Positions 22,645-32,071 of a stretch of DNA of 64,000 bases are shown here, one piece after another (positions within the stretch are counted from its first letter, which is position 1; every line of letters begins with the position of its first letter). This DNA is from Symsagittifera roscoffensis. Its lineage: Eukaryota; Xenacoelomorpha; Acoela; Convolutidae. The notes below the pieces were generated by a model, which had not been told where the DNA came from, made no database searches, and worked only from the letters and a program-made list of their open reading frames with translations. Position numbers and translations under genes: made by a program. The DNA is taken from the NCBI RefSeq assembly GCF_963678635.1, contig NC_087066.1, positions 11,268,517 through 11,332,516 of the forward strand, read 5' to 3'.

Positions 22645-23071
22645 TCTAATAAATGATAAACTTCTGGTTTTTTCAACTTAATGAAAAGGCAGAACGCTAT
22701 TCCACTCAAATATTCCAATAAGCGGTTGTTACAGTTCCAGGGCAACATGTAACAGTACGTGGGACCCTGTTGATAAAATTCGTGTATAAATCCGGCCGCA
22801 TGGTGCAAAATAGCGTGCAATCGTAAAATTTTGGAATTTTTCAAGTGTTTGTCCAAGGAAGAGTTATCAATACCAATCAAGCCACCATAAGGTCTCAACT
22901 TAATTAAAATGTCGTAGTTAAGGTATCAGAACTAACAAAAAACAGAAAACATGCAGCTAGAAAATAGTTGCGTCGGTTAGAATTATCAGGATAAGTTTGT
23001 TTCAAAGACGTATAATTTTCGTGAACTATTTTCAAATCAATAGGAGTTACTATGCTTTTTTGCAATTTCAT
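22638..23071 (-). pseudogene. P1 Y1: conserved unknown protein (RPYGGLIG family), frameshifted
   Basis: From the ATG at 23071 the first ~45 residues (ending RRNYFLAACF) match P2 (RFQYFLATCL); a frameshift near 22910 precedes the strongly conserved block RPYGGLIGIDNSSLDKHLKN, LHAILHHAAGF and SGIAFCLF. P2 has the same with HAILHDAAGY. The order (glycine-rich loop, Asn, Leu-Asp, then His-Asp...Tyr) is faintly like phospholipase A2 of parvovirus capsids, but the fit is poor and P1 has HH in place of HD. Function unknown. Confidence 0.6.
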
Positions 23072-23157
23072 TGTTTATTTTTTCCAACACCTCTCCAACC
23101 TGCTGAACTTCAAGCCAGTGGAAATAAAAGTGACCTTGCAGTTACCATTTAGGCTCA

Positions 23158-23608
23158 TTAAGATAACGGTGGTAAATAATTAAATAAACCACCGGAAGTT
23201 TTTTTGTATTTTGATATCTTGTTGAAACATCGACGGATTTTTCTCTCCAAGTCTTTATCAACCCATATTGAGTTAAAGTCAAACGAATAGTCGAATACGT
23301 TTTCATAATCAGCAAAATTCAAATCGCTCACAGTACCATACTTTTGTTTTGTAGAAATGCACCAAGAGATTTGTTGAAGCTCACTCAAATAAAAGTGTTC
23401 TTTGAAAATTAACTCGTATTGTTTCATTGAAATTTTCTGTTGACCTTTCGAGGAAGACGACGTAGCGTTCATTACTAAATTTGAAAAATGAGTTTTTTTC
23501 TGCGGTTGAAAACACTCTCAATTGTAAACGTTCATTATCAAGATCTTCAGTACACCAAGGTCCCTCTAATTTCGTTTTTCTTATTTCAAAGTTTGACAAA
23601 ATTATCAT
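23158..23608 (-). pseudogene. P1 X: unrecognised protein, probable frameshift
   Basis: Two overlapping open stretches (23608-23381 and 23472-23158) look like one gene broken near 23490 at an A run. The second part is lysine- and aromatic-rich (YELIFKEHFYLSELQQISW...DFNSIWVDKDLERKIRRC). I recognise no family and found no counterpart in P2, where Y1 is instead preceded by the PC4-like gene. It is the first gene inward from the right terminal repeat. Confidence 0.4.
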
Positions 23609-23629
23609 TTGGTGTATTTTGCCCAGAAA

Positions 23630-23742
23630 CGGCCGCCGCCCTTAAAGAGTAATTTCAATTTACTGCCTTTTCACCCTAAAATATAGGTCAAGTTAAGGAA
23701 ATAGTTTACTGCTGCCAACAGTTAAGCTACGCTGCCAAAAAC
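23630..23742 (-). promoter_or_regulatory. Conserved subterminal non-coding block (P1 copy)
   Basis: Read on the minus strand it holds ggcagcgtagcttaactgtt with flanking bases conserved in P2 (28281-28310), followed about 80 bp later by a gcggcggccg box also found in P2 (28377-28390). In both elements the order and orientation relative to the polB-distal terminal repeat are the same, though the adjoining genes differ. A replication, packaging or promoter signal is possible. Confidence 0.7.
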
Positions 23743-23893
23743 GCTGGCGAATTTTTATTATATACCATAAAAGTCAATTCCCCGTTCACTAACAAATTTC
23801 AACTAGGTTGAAAGTTCACTTGCCCGAAACAAATCTAACAATTAATATGATTCATATAATTAACCAGGTCCAATAATTAGGACGCCAAAATTT

Positions 23894-24126
23894 GGAATTG
23901 GGAAGAATTTTGTATCGTGTCCCTTGTTGTTAAGCTAAACTTGGCAAGATCCTAAGTAGGGGGTCTTCTGCTTTTGGGTAGACAATATTTTTCGTTTACA
24001 AAATCCTAGGATGAGGGACCTCCAAAAAATTAAGAACCCCTTTCCTAGGATTTTGCTTTACGTGAGGACCCCCCCCCCCTTAGGAAGGACCCCCCCTTAG
24101 GATCCTGGACACGATACAATACTACT
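23894..24126 (-). repeat. P1 right terminal inverted repeat
   Basis: Reverse-complement partner of 7536-7772, ending in ACT. It has C runs of 11 (24069-24079) and 7 (24090-24096) and a decayed central hairpin near 24000-24055. The flanking tcgaac is a near-duplicate of tcgacc before the left end. The strip 23743-23893 between this repeat and the conserved block holds nothing I can name. Confidence 0.9.
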
Positions 24127-27100
24127 TCGAACCATGATTCAACCGTGTTCGACTCATGATTCGACACTGTTCGACTCATGATTCGACACTGTTCGACTTT
24201 TGAATCGACCCTGTTTGACTCATGATTCGACCCTGTTCGACTCATGATTCGACCCTGTTTGACTCATGATTCGACCCTGTTCGACCGTGTTCGACTCATG
24301 ATTCGGCCCTGTTCGCATCATGATTCGACCGTGTACGACTCATGATTTGACCATGTTCGACTCTATCGACCCTGTTCGACCCATGATTCGACCCTGTTTG
24401 ACCCATGATTCGGCTTTGTTGACTATACTGTTCGTTCGACCGTCGTAAATTGCGACGACAATTGGACTCCGTTAGACCGTGTCGACCGAATCATGAGTCG
24501 AACACCTCAGCCAGGGAGAAAGCAAAATGACATAATTTAGATCTTGTTGAGTCAACTCATTGGGAAACAGTCGTCTATTTGATGTTAAAATTAAATAAGA
24601 TAACTACAGTTTGTTGCCAAAAAATTAGGTACTGCAAAAATTTTTACTATAAAATTAGGCAATTAACTGCGGCAGTATTCTTCTTCTATAATTGCCCGAG
24701 CAACTGGGGGTCCTAAATGGTTTTTCTTAGTATTTGAGCTGGTATCTGCCTTCATGATTCGACCCCGTTCGACCGTGCACGACTCATGATTCGACCTTGT
24801 TCGACTCTAGCGACCCTGCTCGACTCATAATTCGACCCTGTTTGACCAATGATTTGACTTTGTTGACTATACTATTCGTTCGACCGTCGTAAATTGCGAC
24901 GAAAATTGGACTTCGTTAGACCGTGTCGGCCGAATCATGAGTCGAACGCCTCAGCCAGGGAGAAAACAAAATGACATAATTTAGATCTTGTTGAGTCAAC
25001 TCATTGGGAAACAGTCGTCTACTTGATGTTAAAATTAAATAAGATAACTATAGTTTGTTGCCAAAAAATTAGGTAATGCAAAAATTTTTACTTTAAAATT
25101 AGGCAATTAACTGCGGCAGTATTCTACTTCTATAATTGCCCGAGCAACTGGGGGTCCTAAATGGTTTTTCTTAGTATTTGAGCTTGTATCTGCCTTCATG
25201 ATTCGACCCTGTTCGACCATGTTCGACTCATGATTCGACCTTGTTTGACTCATGATTCGACCCCGTTCGACCGTGCACGACTCATGATTTGACCTTGTTC
25301 GACTCTAGCGACCCTGTTCGACTCATGATTCGACCCTGTTTGACCAATGATTCGACTTTGTTGACTATACTATTCGTTGGACCGTCGTAAATTGCGACGA
25401 AAATTGGACTCAGTTAGACCGTGTCGGCCGAATCATGAGTCGAACACCTCAGCCGGGAAGAAAACAAAATGAAATAATTTAGATCTTGTTGAGTCAACTC
25501 ATTGAGAAACAGTCGTATATTTGATGATAAAATTAAAAAAGATAACTATATTTTGTTGTCAAAAAAAAAGTAGGTACGGCAAAAAATTGTTGCTTTAAAA
25601 TTAAGCAATTAACTGCGGCAGTCTTCTACTTCTGTAATTGCCCGAACAACTGGGGGTCCTAAATGATTTTTCATTAGTATTTGAGCTAGTATCTGCACTC
25701 ATGATTCGACCCTGTTCGACCGTGTTCAACTCATGATTCGACCTTGTTTGACTCATGATTCGACCTAGTTCGACTCATGATTCGACCGTGTTCGACTCAT
25801 GATTCGACCCTGATCGACTCATGATTCGACCCTGTTCGACCGTGCTCCACTCATGATTCGACCCTCTTCGACTCATGATTCGACCGTGTTCGACTCATGA
25901 TTCGACCGTATTAGACTCATGATTCGACCCTGTTCGACTCTATCGACCCTGTTCGACTCATGATTCGACCCTGTTCGACTCATGATTCGACCCTGTTTGA
26001 CTCTATCGACCCTGTTCGACCCATGATTCGACCCTGTTCGACCGTGTTCGACTCATGATTCGGCCCTGTTCGCATCATGATTCGACCGTGCACGACTCAT
26101 GATTTGACCATGTTCGACTCTATCGACCCTGTTCGACTCATGATTCGACCCTGTTTGACCCATGATTCGACTTTGTTGACTATACTGTTCGTTCGACCGT
26201 CGTAAATTGCGACGAAAATTGGACTCCGTTAGACCGTGTCGGCCGAATCATGAGTCGAACACCTCAGCCGGGGAGAAAACAAAATGACATAATTTAATCT
26301 TGTTGAGTCAACTCATTGGGAAACAGTCGTCTATTTGATGTTAAAATAAAATAAGATAGTTCTAGTTTGTTGCCAAAAAAATAGGTACTGCAAAAATTTT
26401 ACTTTAAAATTAGGCAATTAACTGCGGCAGTATTCTACTTCTATAATTGCCCGAGCAACTGGGGGTCCTAAATGGTTTTTCTTAGTATTTGAGCTGGTAT
26501 CTGCCTTCATGATTCGACGCTGTTCGACCGTGTTCGACTCATGATTCGATCTTGTTTGACTCATGATTCGACCCCGTTCGACCAATGATTCGACTTTGTT
26601 GACTATACTAATCGTTCGACCGTCGTAAATTGCGACAAAAATTGGACACCGTTTGACCGTGTCGGCCGAATCACGAGTCGAACACCTCAGCCCGGGAGAA
26701 AACAAAAAGAAATAATTTAAATCATGTTGAGATATCTCCTTGAGAAACAGTCGTATATTTGATGTTAAAATTAAAAAAGATAACTATAGTTTGTTGTCAA
26801 AAAAATTAGGTACTGCAAAAAAATTTTATTTTTAAATTAAGCAATTAACTGCGGCAGTCTTCTACTTCTGTAATTGCTCGAACAACTGGGGGTCCTAAAT
26901 GGTTTTTCATTAGTATTTGAGCTAGTATCTGCACTCATGATTCGACCCTGTTCGACCGTGTTCAACTCATGATTCGACCTTGTTTGACTCATGATTCGAC
27001 CTAGTTCGACTCATGATTCGACCGTGTTCGACTCATGATTCGACCCTGATAGACTCATGATTCGACCGTGTTCGACTCTATCGACCCTGTTCGTCACGTG

Positions 27101-27233
27101 ATTCGACCCTGTTCGACCCATGATTCGACCGTGTTCGACTCATGATTCGACACTGTTTGACTCATGATTCGACCCTGTTCGACTTATGATTTGATCCTGT
27201 TTGACTCTATCGACCCTGTTCGACCGTGTTACT
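24127..27233. repeat. Satellite array, middle block
   Basis: Same ~22-bp satellite in the same orientation as on the left, here interrupted by five copies of the ~340-bp interspersed segment. Satellite stretches between segments are short (about 85 to 470 bp). Confidence 0.95.
24414..26936. repeat. ~340-bp interspersed segments, cluster of five
   Basis: Copies at 24414-24752, 24858-25196, 25357-25699, 26171-26508 and 26594-26936. Each starts near tttgttgactatact, passes a gtcgtaaattgcgac near-palindrome, one reverse-oriented satellite monomer (cgaatcatgagtcgaac), an AT-rich middle, a GGCAATT...AATTGCC inverted pair, and ends gtatctgc(c/a)(t/c)tc before satellite resumes. Copies differ by point changes and small indels. 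No ORF is shared among all of them, so coding is unlikely. Confidence 0.9.
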
Positions 27234-28118
27234 AGTATAGGTATACGACACTGGGATCGGGGGGGGGGGGGGGGGGTGAGCCCTACAGGGATCATTGGGT
27301 ATAGATTATACCTAATGATCCCTATATAAACATTTATACCTAATGATCCCTATGTAAAATATGTATACCTAATGATCCCTATGTAAAATTTTCATAGCTG
27401 ATGATCCCTACGAAAAAAAATTTCCAAAAAAAAAGTTTCCATAAAAAGTTTCAAGTTTTTTTTTCAAATTTTTTTTTTCATATATTTTTTTCAATTTTCT
27501 TTTCAATCTATGTATAACTGATGATCCCTATATATATTGTTCCCTAAGTAAAACCAATGATCCCTATGTATAATTTTTCATAGTTAATGATCCCTATGTA
27601 AAAATTTATACCTAATGATTCCTATGTAAAATATTTATACCTAATGATCCCTATGTAAAAATTTATACCTAATGATTCCGATGTAAAATATTTATACCTA
27701 ATGATCCCTATGTAAAATATTTATACCTAATCATCCCTATGTAAAATATTTATACCTAATCATCCCTATGTAAAATTTTTATACCTAATGCTCCCTATGT
27801 AAATATTTATACCTAATCATCCCTATGTAAAATTTTTATACCTAATGCTCCCTATGTAAATATTTATACCTAATGATCGCTATGTAAATTTTTTATACCT
27901 ATTGATCCCTATGTAAAATGCTTATACCTAATGATCCCTATGTAAATATTTATACCTAATAATCCCTATGTAAAATTTTTATACCTAATGCTCCCTATGT
28001 AAATATTTATACCTAATGATCGCTATGTAAATTTTTTATACCTAATGATCCCTATGTAAAATGCTTATACCTAATGATCCCTATGTAAATATTTATACTT
28101 AATGATCCCTATGTAAAA
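27234..28118 (+). repeat. P2 left terminal repeat with ~28-bp tandem array
   Basis: After the outer ~25 bp comes an 18-G run (27259-27276), a hairpin (16-bp arms at 27288-27303 and 27307-27322, one mismatch), then about 25 copies of a ~28-bp unit (tatacctaatgatccctatg plus AT-rich spacer), broken at about 27400-27530 by an A/T-rich patch. The right end has the same structure in reverse but only about 8 units. Confidence 0.92.
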
Positions 28119-28280
28119 CTTCGGTGAATTATTGAGTATTCCCACTGAACGTTGTAGAAACGGGAATGGAATTAAGTTTTGGTCGGTGCATGTTTTCCCT
28201 TCTAAAGTTTGGGGGTATTGGCTTGTTTACATGTAAAAGGACGTTATATACCTATTATATGTAATAGGAAAGCATCAGAT

Positions 28281-28390
28281 TTTGGCAGCGTAGCTTAACT
28301 GTTGGCTGCGGTGAACGATTTCCTTCAAAAATGCATGTTTTATTGCTGAATCTCGAAGAAAGGAAAATTCGTCAATTGCGGCGGCCGCCA
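28281..28390 (+). promoter_or_regulatory. Conserved subterminal non-coding block (P2 copy)
   Basis: Contains tttggcagcgtagcttaact followed by gttggc, and ~80 bp later gcggcggccgcc, which includes a NotI palindrome. Matches P1 23630-23742 read on the minus strand. Conservation against the decayed coding background suggests a cis-acting role. Confidence 0.7.
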
Positions 28391-28750
28391 CCTCTATTTA
28401 GGCAAAAGCTAATGATCAATTTGACCGAAATAAAAATGAAAAGTTTCTTTAAGCCAAATGAATGTAAAAAACAAAGAAAAATTATGGAACACTGAAAACT
28501 CTAAAATAATGAAATTGGCTTGAAAATTTCGACATTTCCATTTTCCGTTTCTACAGGAGACTGAAAATTAAACGTCTGAAATCTATGACACAAGCTTTGA
28601 TTTTATAGAAGGGTTGAAAGAGCTAATAAGTTGAAGTGGGTTAAGATCTTGAAAAACGAGAACACTGATGAAAGCCAAAAGTGCCCAGAAATATTGTCAA
28701 AACTTGTACCTAACTTGTTACTATAAAATTGAAGTGGAACAAAATATCTT

Positions 28751-28822
28751 GGGGTCCGAGTAGAGGAAAACGCATGGCGCTCGACTCTCAGCCGAAAGGC
28801 GGCGTTTCGAAACCCGTCCGGA
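28751..28822 (+). repeat. tRNA-like sequence, probable tRNA-derived SINE fragment
   Basis: A stretch with ccgagtagagg, gcgctcgactctcagccgaa and ggcgtttcgaaaccc resembles a tRNA D-arm region, anticodon arm and T-arm with a TTTCGAAA loop (28805-28812). The D arm is irregular and the acceptor stem does not close, so it is more like a SINE head or tRNA pseudogene than a working tRNA. Confidence 0.4.
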
Positions 28823-29001
28823 AATTGTACTGAAAGGAGGCAACAGTTGCTGGTATGGTGATATCCCCCATAGATCGATTTTGTATTTTTTATAGTAATC
28901 TAACTTCTCGAATTACTGCTATTCAGTTAAAAATTGTGTAAAAAATGTAGTGTTTAAAATGAAATTGAAAAGTGTACAAAACAGACATATTAAATAGTTA
29001 G

Positions 29002-29447
29002 TTAATGGGTAAGCATGTGAGTTAGGAAACGTTTCAAAACATGATCATTTATGTAAGCAAAATCAGAAGCATCACCATTAAACTTTTTATCATATATCAA
29101 ATGTGCAATATAAATGCAAAAAGAACCGCACATGGTAGAGTTTGAGTCTTGCATGGGAAAGTTTGTCATCAATTCAGTCACCTGATGAAAATTCTCGTTC
29201 AATCGTTTATACAGATTGGTGTACTGCCAAAGAGGAAGACCGAGAGGATCAGCAAAAAAAAAACATTTCTTCTGTTGCAAATTACAATCCAATTTGTCCC
29301 CGGAGAATCTGATTTTGAAGTGTTCACAATCATAAAGATATTGTTTGGGATGTGAGGTGGAAAATTGTCCGCTGCAAATACTCCAAGAAACTTATATTTC
29401 AGATGTTTACAGTTCTGAATGAGATCCTGCAACTGGATTTCATCCAT
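29002..29447 (-). pseudogene. P2 adenain-like cysteine protease, inactivated
   Basis: Same family and position as the P1 protease. The ATG at 29447 lies 2 bp after the major capsid stop. The N-terminal part reads ...PGTNW, where P1 has PGTHW: the catalytic His codon has become Asn by one base. A frameshift in or near the nine-A run (about 29255-29263) then shifts to the frame with FADPLG and the Cys motif MCGSFC; the oxyanion Gln is kept. Both lesions would abolish activity. Confidence 0.9.
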
Positions 29448-29449
29448 TT

Positions 29450-30757
29450 TTAGACGGTCAAAATTGGAAGGACGTTCTTTGTAACTTTGCGGTCGGAGGT
29501 AATAAATACATTGGATGAGCGTATACCCCAAACAAAAATTTCAAGGTTTGCTGTCAACGCGTTTGAGAATTGAAGATCGAGTGAAACTGAGCAGTTAGTA
29601 AGTTCTGGATGCAAGAAGTCATGAGCTGCCTGCTGTGTGCTAGTGAGATCAAAACACATAATAAAGTGCTGTTGATAGTTATCCAGAGTGATTCCCAGCC
29701 CGCAGTGCAACAAACCTAGCGCTGATAGTGTGTTGAAGAAGAGACGTTTATGATCTTGTGTACTGATTGGTGTACTTGCTATAGGTAAACCGTTCCGTCT
29801 CAAGGTAACTTGCTCCAATCCAAACTTTTGATAATGAAAAGGATTCGTTCGGTTTGTTCCTGGAAATGCATTATTTGTGTTCAATGCTATTATAATTTGT
29901 CTCACCGGTTCACGAGCAAAAATGTCTTCCTGTTGCCAGCTGCGCTGACCAGCTGTTGCAAGAAATGTTTTTGTAATTTCTTCTTGATATGGGTAGTTCG
30001 CAGGAGTTTTGAGCAAAGTTGATTCAATGGCAGAGAGCACATGGTCGGTCACAGTAATTTTTCTAACATATAGGTTCGCTTCGAGTATTTGCAGCTTGTA
30101 ATGCTTGGCAGCATCTTCAGAAATAATGAGAAAGTCTTCAAGAGAACGTCTGTAGGAAAGTCTGAGGGTAACACCGCTCAACAAATGCTTGTCACATGTG
30201 AAAAAATCAACTCCAGCGGGTCCATAGAACCAAATTTCCCTCGATTCACGGACCAGTTCTCGTTGAGATGTGAAATCAGCTGCATCTATTGCAGCGGGAT
30301 TGTTTTCAAAACGATATCCCTGACAATTAAGCCACGAGTCTTTGGCTCTTTTGCTGTTAGAAAATTATGTTCCAATAAAGCTTTTACGCGCAAAATTACT
30401 ATTGGCATTTGAGATTTTGAGCCCATTAGCAGAGAGGGTACAGTCAGAGAAAAGGGAATACAGGGAGTTGTTTACGAGGAACGGTGAATCGGACACAGTA
30501 GGATCAGTGTTGTCGTATCGCAGATCAGCTCCATTTGATTGCGTTACTTTGCATCGTATTTCCAAATAAATTTTTTGCAGGTCAACAAAATTATTACGGT
30601 CACCGGTGATTTCAAATTCAAGCATTGGTCCATTGGGTGAATAGACAGGTCCAATTTTTTGATCAAAAGCGTTTTCAAAAGTAATCAAAAGAGGTTGTTT
30701 TTCAAACAAATCCAGAGAGCTATGGGTAGCTTCATTGGATAACAAAATAGCGATCAT
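29450..30757 (-). pseudogene. P2 major capsid protein (double jelly-roll type), one nonsense codon
   Basis: One continuous frame of ~435 codons interrupted by a single TAA at 30365-30367 (after codon 130). N-terminal part: FENAFDQKIGPVYSPNGPML, FEITGDRNNFVDLQK, with the Polinton pattern of an early D-x-x-x-x-x-D-L strand. C-terminal part: RNGLPIASTPIST, MCFDLTSTQ, DFLHPELTNC. Assigned as major capsid by gene position (between minor capsid and protease), length and these patterns. Apart from the stop it is well preserved, so loss may be recent. Confidence 0.88.
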
Positions 30758-30854
30758 TTTTTATGTTTGAGAAAAAATCTGCTCGACTTCTCACTGGTCT
30801 GGTTTTTCTTCGAATGGTTGTTTTTCTTTTTCGAGCCCCTACTAACTTTCTTCT

Positions 30855-31168
30855 TCATAATCCATTCATTGGTGTCTTTCGACGACGACGTCTACCACCA
30901 CCGAGTTGTTTTCTTGCAGTTTTTGTGACATTGTTTTTCAATGCTTGTTTAGGAGACTTCTTTTTCATAGCGACATCAATTAGTTCTGGCGCTGCACTCA
31001 TCAAAAGTTCTCTGCCCAGTTTTTTCGCAGCGGTAGAATAACCCGTCGTGCAAACGGTATAGCAACACGACCAATAACAGCAGCCAAAGCGCCAAATCCA
31101 CTGCCACGTTGTCGGTAGTGTCCAGAGAAATGAGGAAGTGAAGCTTGCTTTGCATAATTTTGTTCCAT
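30855..31168 (-). pseudogene. P2 small basic virion protein (pVI/pX-like), frameshifted
   Basis: The ATG at 31168 opens a frame with GSGFGALAAVIGRVAIPFAR, a glycine-alanine amphipathic segment; a one-base frameshift near 31035 leads to AAKKLGRELLMSAAPELIDV, then a lysine-rich stretch and an arginine cluster (GGGRRRRRK). Small proteins with a hydrophobic Gly/Ala segment followed by a basic tail sit beside capsid genes in Polintons and resemble adenovirus pVI or pX in plan, possibly membrane-active or DNA-condensing. Missing from P1 through deletion. Confidence 0.7.
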
Positions 31169-31174
31169 TGGTTT

Positions 31175-32071
31175 TCAATCAAAGCGCTTGAATTTTAGAG
31201 TCAACACAACTTTACCAGTTCCTGCAAAGGGCACTAGTCTTCCAGTTTCTGTGCGCAACTGTACCGATATTGATTGTACAGATGAAGTGAATAATTTTTT
31301 GTAGTCTAAATTAGTGAAGTTTTTTCGATGATTAGGTTCAATGCTGCAGGCACTACCGTTTTTGATGCGTCTATTTGAATCAATGACGCGTAACAATGGG
31401 GCCTTTGCATCACCAACAGTTTGGTATTAAATAATGTCAATATAGACAAAAATTAGACTTGTCCCACTTGATAAGTCATATGGGAAATGAGATTCGTACA
31501 GTTCGTTTCCCTCATTAGATGCATCGAAGGAGGGTATCATTTAATAACCAATGGGATATTCACCGTTCTCATCAAGCTTTGCATTGTAGCCTAACAGACT
31601 GGGTATTTGGGGACTTGGGAATGAGATTCCTTCATTTGCGTTCATCCAAATGCTCATGCTATTCGTGATTTCTTGAGGACTCGCATCAAAATGAATTTTG
31701 TCTTTGAGTTTTGTTTTTATCTCATTAATCAATTGTTCTATAAAAGTGTACTCTCCTGATTTGATAAAAACTTTTTCGCCATAGTAGGGTCTGGAAATTG
31801 TATTCCGATTACCAGCGTTGGATTTACTGGCTACTACTTCGGATGCTCTGAAGTACGTAAATTCCTCATCAGTAACATTGTTTAATTTTGTGGGGAAAAT
31901 TATTTCTGAGAGAGCAACTCTCCAATCTCCGTCTAAAGCTATTTTTTCTTTACAAAAATTTCTAAAACTGGCCAAAGTGTTGTCTGGGAAATAATCCATT
32001 GATGCTGTTGAAATCAAATGTACAGCAAACTCATCACTGCCCATTTTCGTTATAATCAGCTTTGTTTCCAA
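31175..32071 (-). pseudogene. P2 minor capsid (penton-like) protein, two nonsense codons
   Basis: One frame with TAA codons at 31541-31543 and about 31427. The start may be the ATG at 32044 or 32071; both overlap the integrase end. Blocks shared with P1: STASMDYF...NTLASFRNF, WRVALSEIIFPT, GEYTFIEQLINEI, FPSPQIPSLLGY. The C-terminal third (LLRVIDSNRRIKN...GKVVLTLKF) survives only here. P1 has Lys at the first stop, so AAA to TAA explains it. Confidence 0.85.

Larger units (their letters stand above)
7536..24126. mobile_element. Polinton/Maverick element P1 (degenerate, 16.6 kb)
   Basis: A virus-like self-synthesising DNA transposon. It has terminal inverted repeats of ~235 bp starting AGT and ending ACT, as usual for Polintons (5'-AG...CT-3'), and a 6-bp flanking near-duplication (tcgacc before, tcgaac after). 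It carries the hallmark gene set: protein-primed-type DNA polymerase B, retroviral-like integrase, packaging ATPase, adenovirus-type cysteine protease and capsid genes. polB lies next to the left end; the structural cluster fills the right half. Integrase, protease and the small membrane protein are open; polB, ATPase, Z, Y1, Y2, GNV and the PC4-like gene are disrupted, and capsid genes are truncated by a ~1.6-kb deletion. It is therefore a fossil element, possibly still a source of integrase. Confidence 0.93.
28119..29001. other. Non-coding region between P2 left terminal repeat and protease
   Basis: About 880 bp without a credible ORF. It contains the conserved subterminal block (28281-28390) and a tRNA-like insertion (28751-28822); the rest is AT-rich and unassigned. 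Confidence 0.6.

Noticed and set aside
22638-23071. Y1 as a parvovirus-type phospholipase A2
   Set aside because: A Gly-rich loop and HD...Y are present, but the spacing is off by one, the usual calcium-loop order is not met, and P1 lacks the Asp. Kept only as a remark.
27234-27258. Target-site duplication for P2
   Set aside because: The bases before the left end (gttact) have no match after the right end, where the outer end is missing.
27283-28118. Telomeric repeat or CRISPR array at the P2 left end
   Set aside because: Repeats are ~28 bp, directly adjacent and matched by an inverted array at the other end of the element; there are no unique spacers and no telomere motif.
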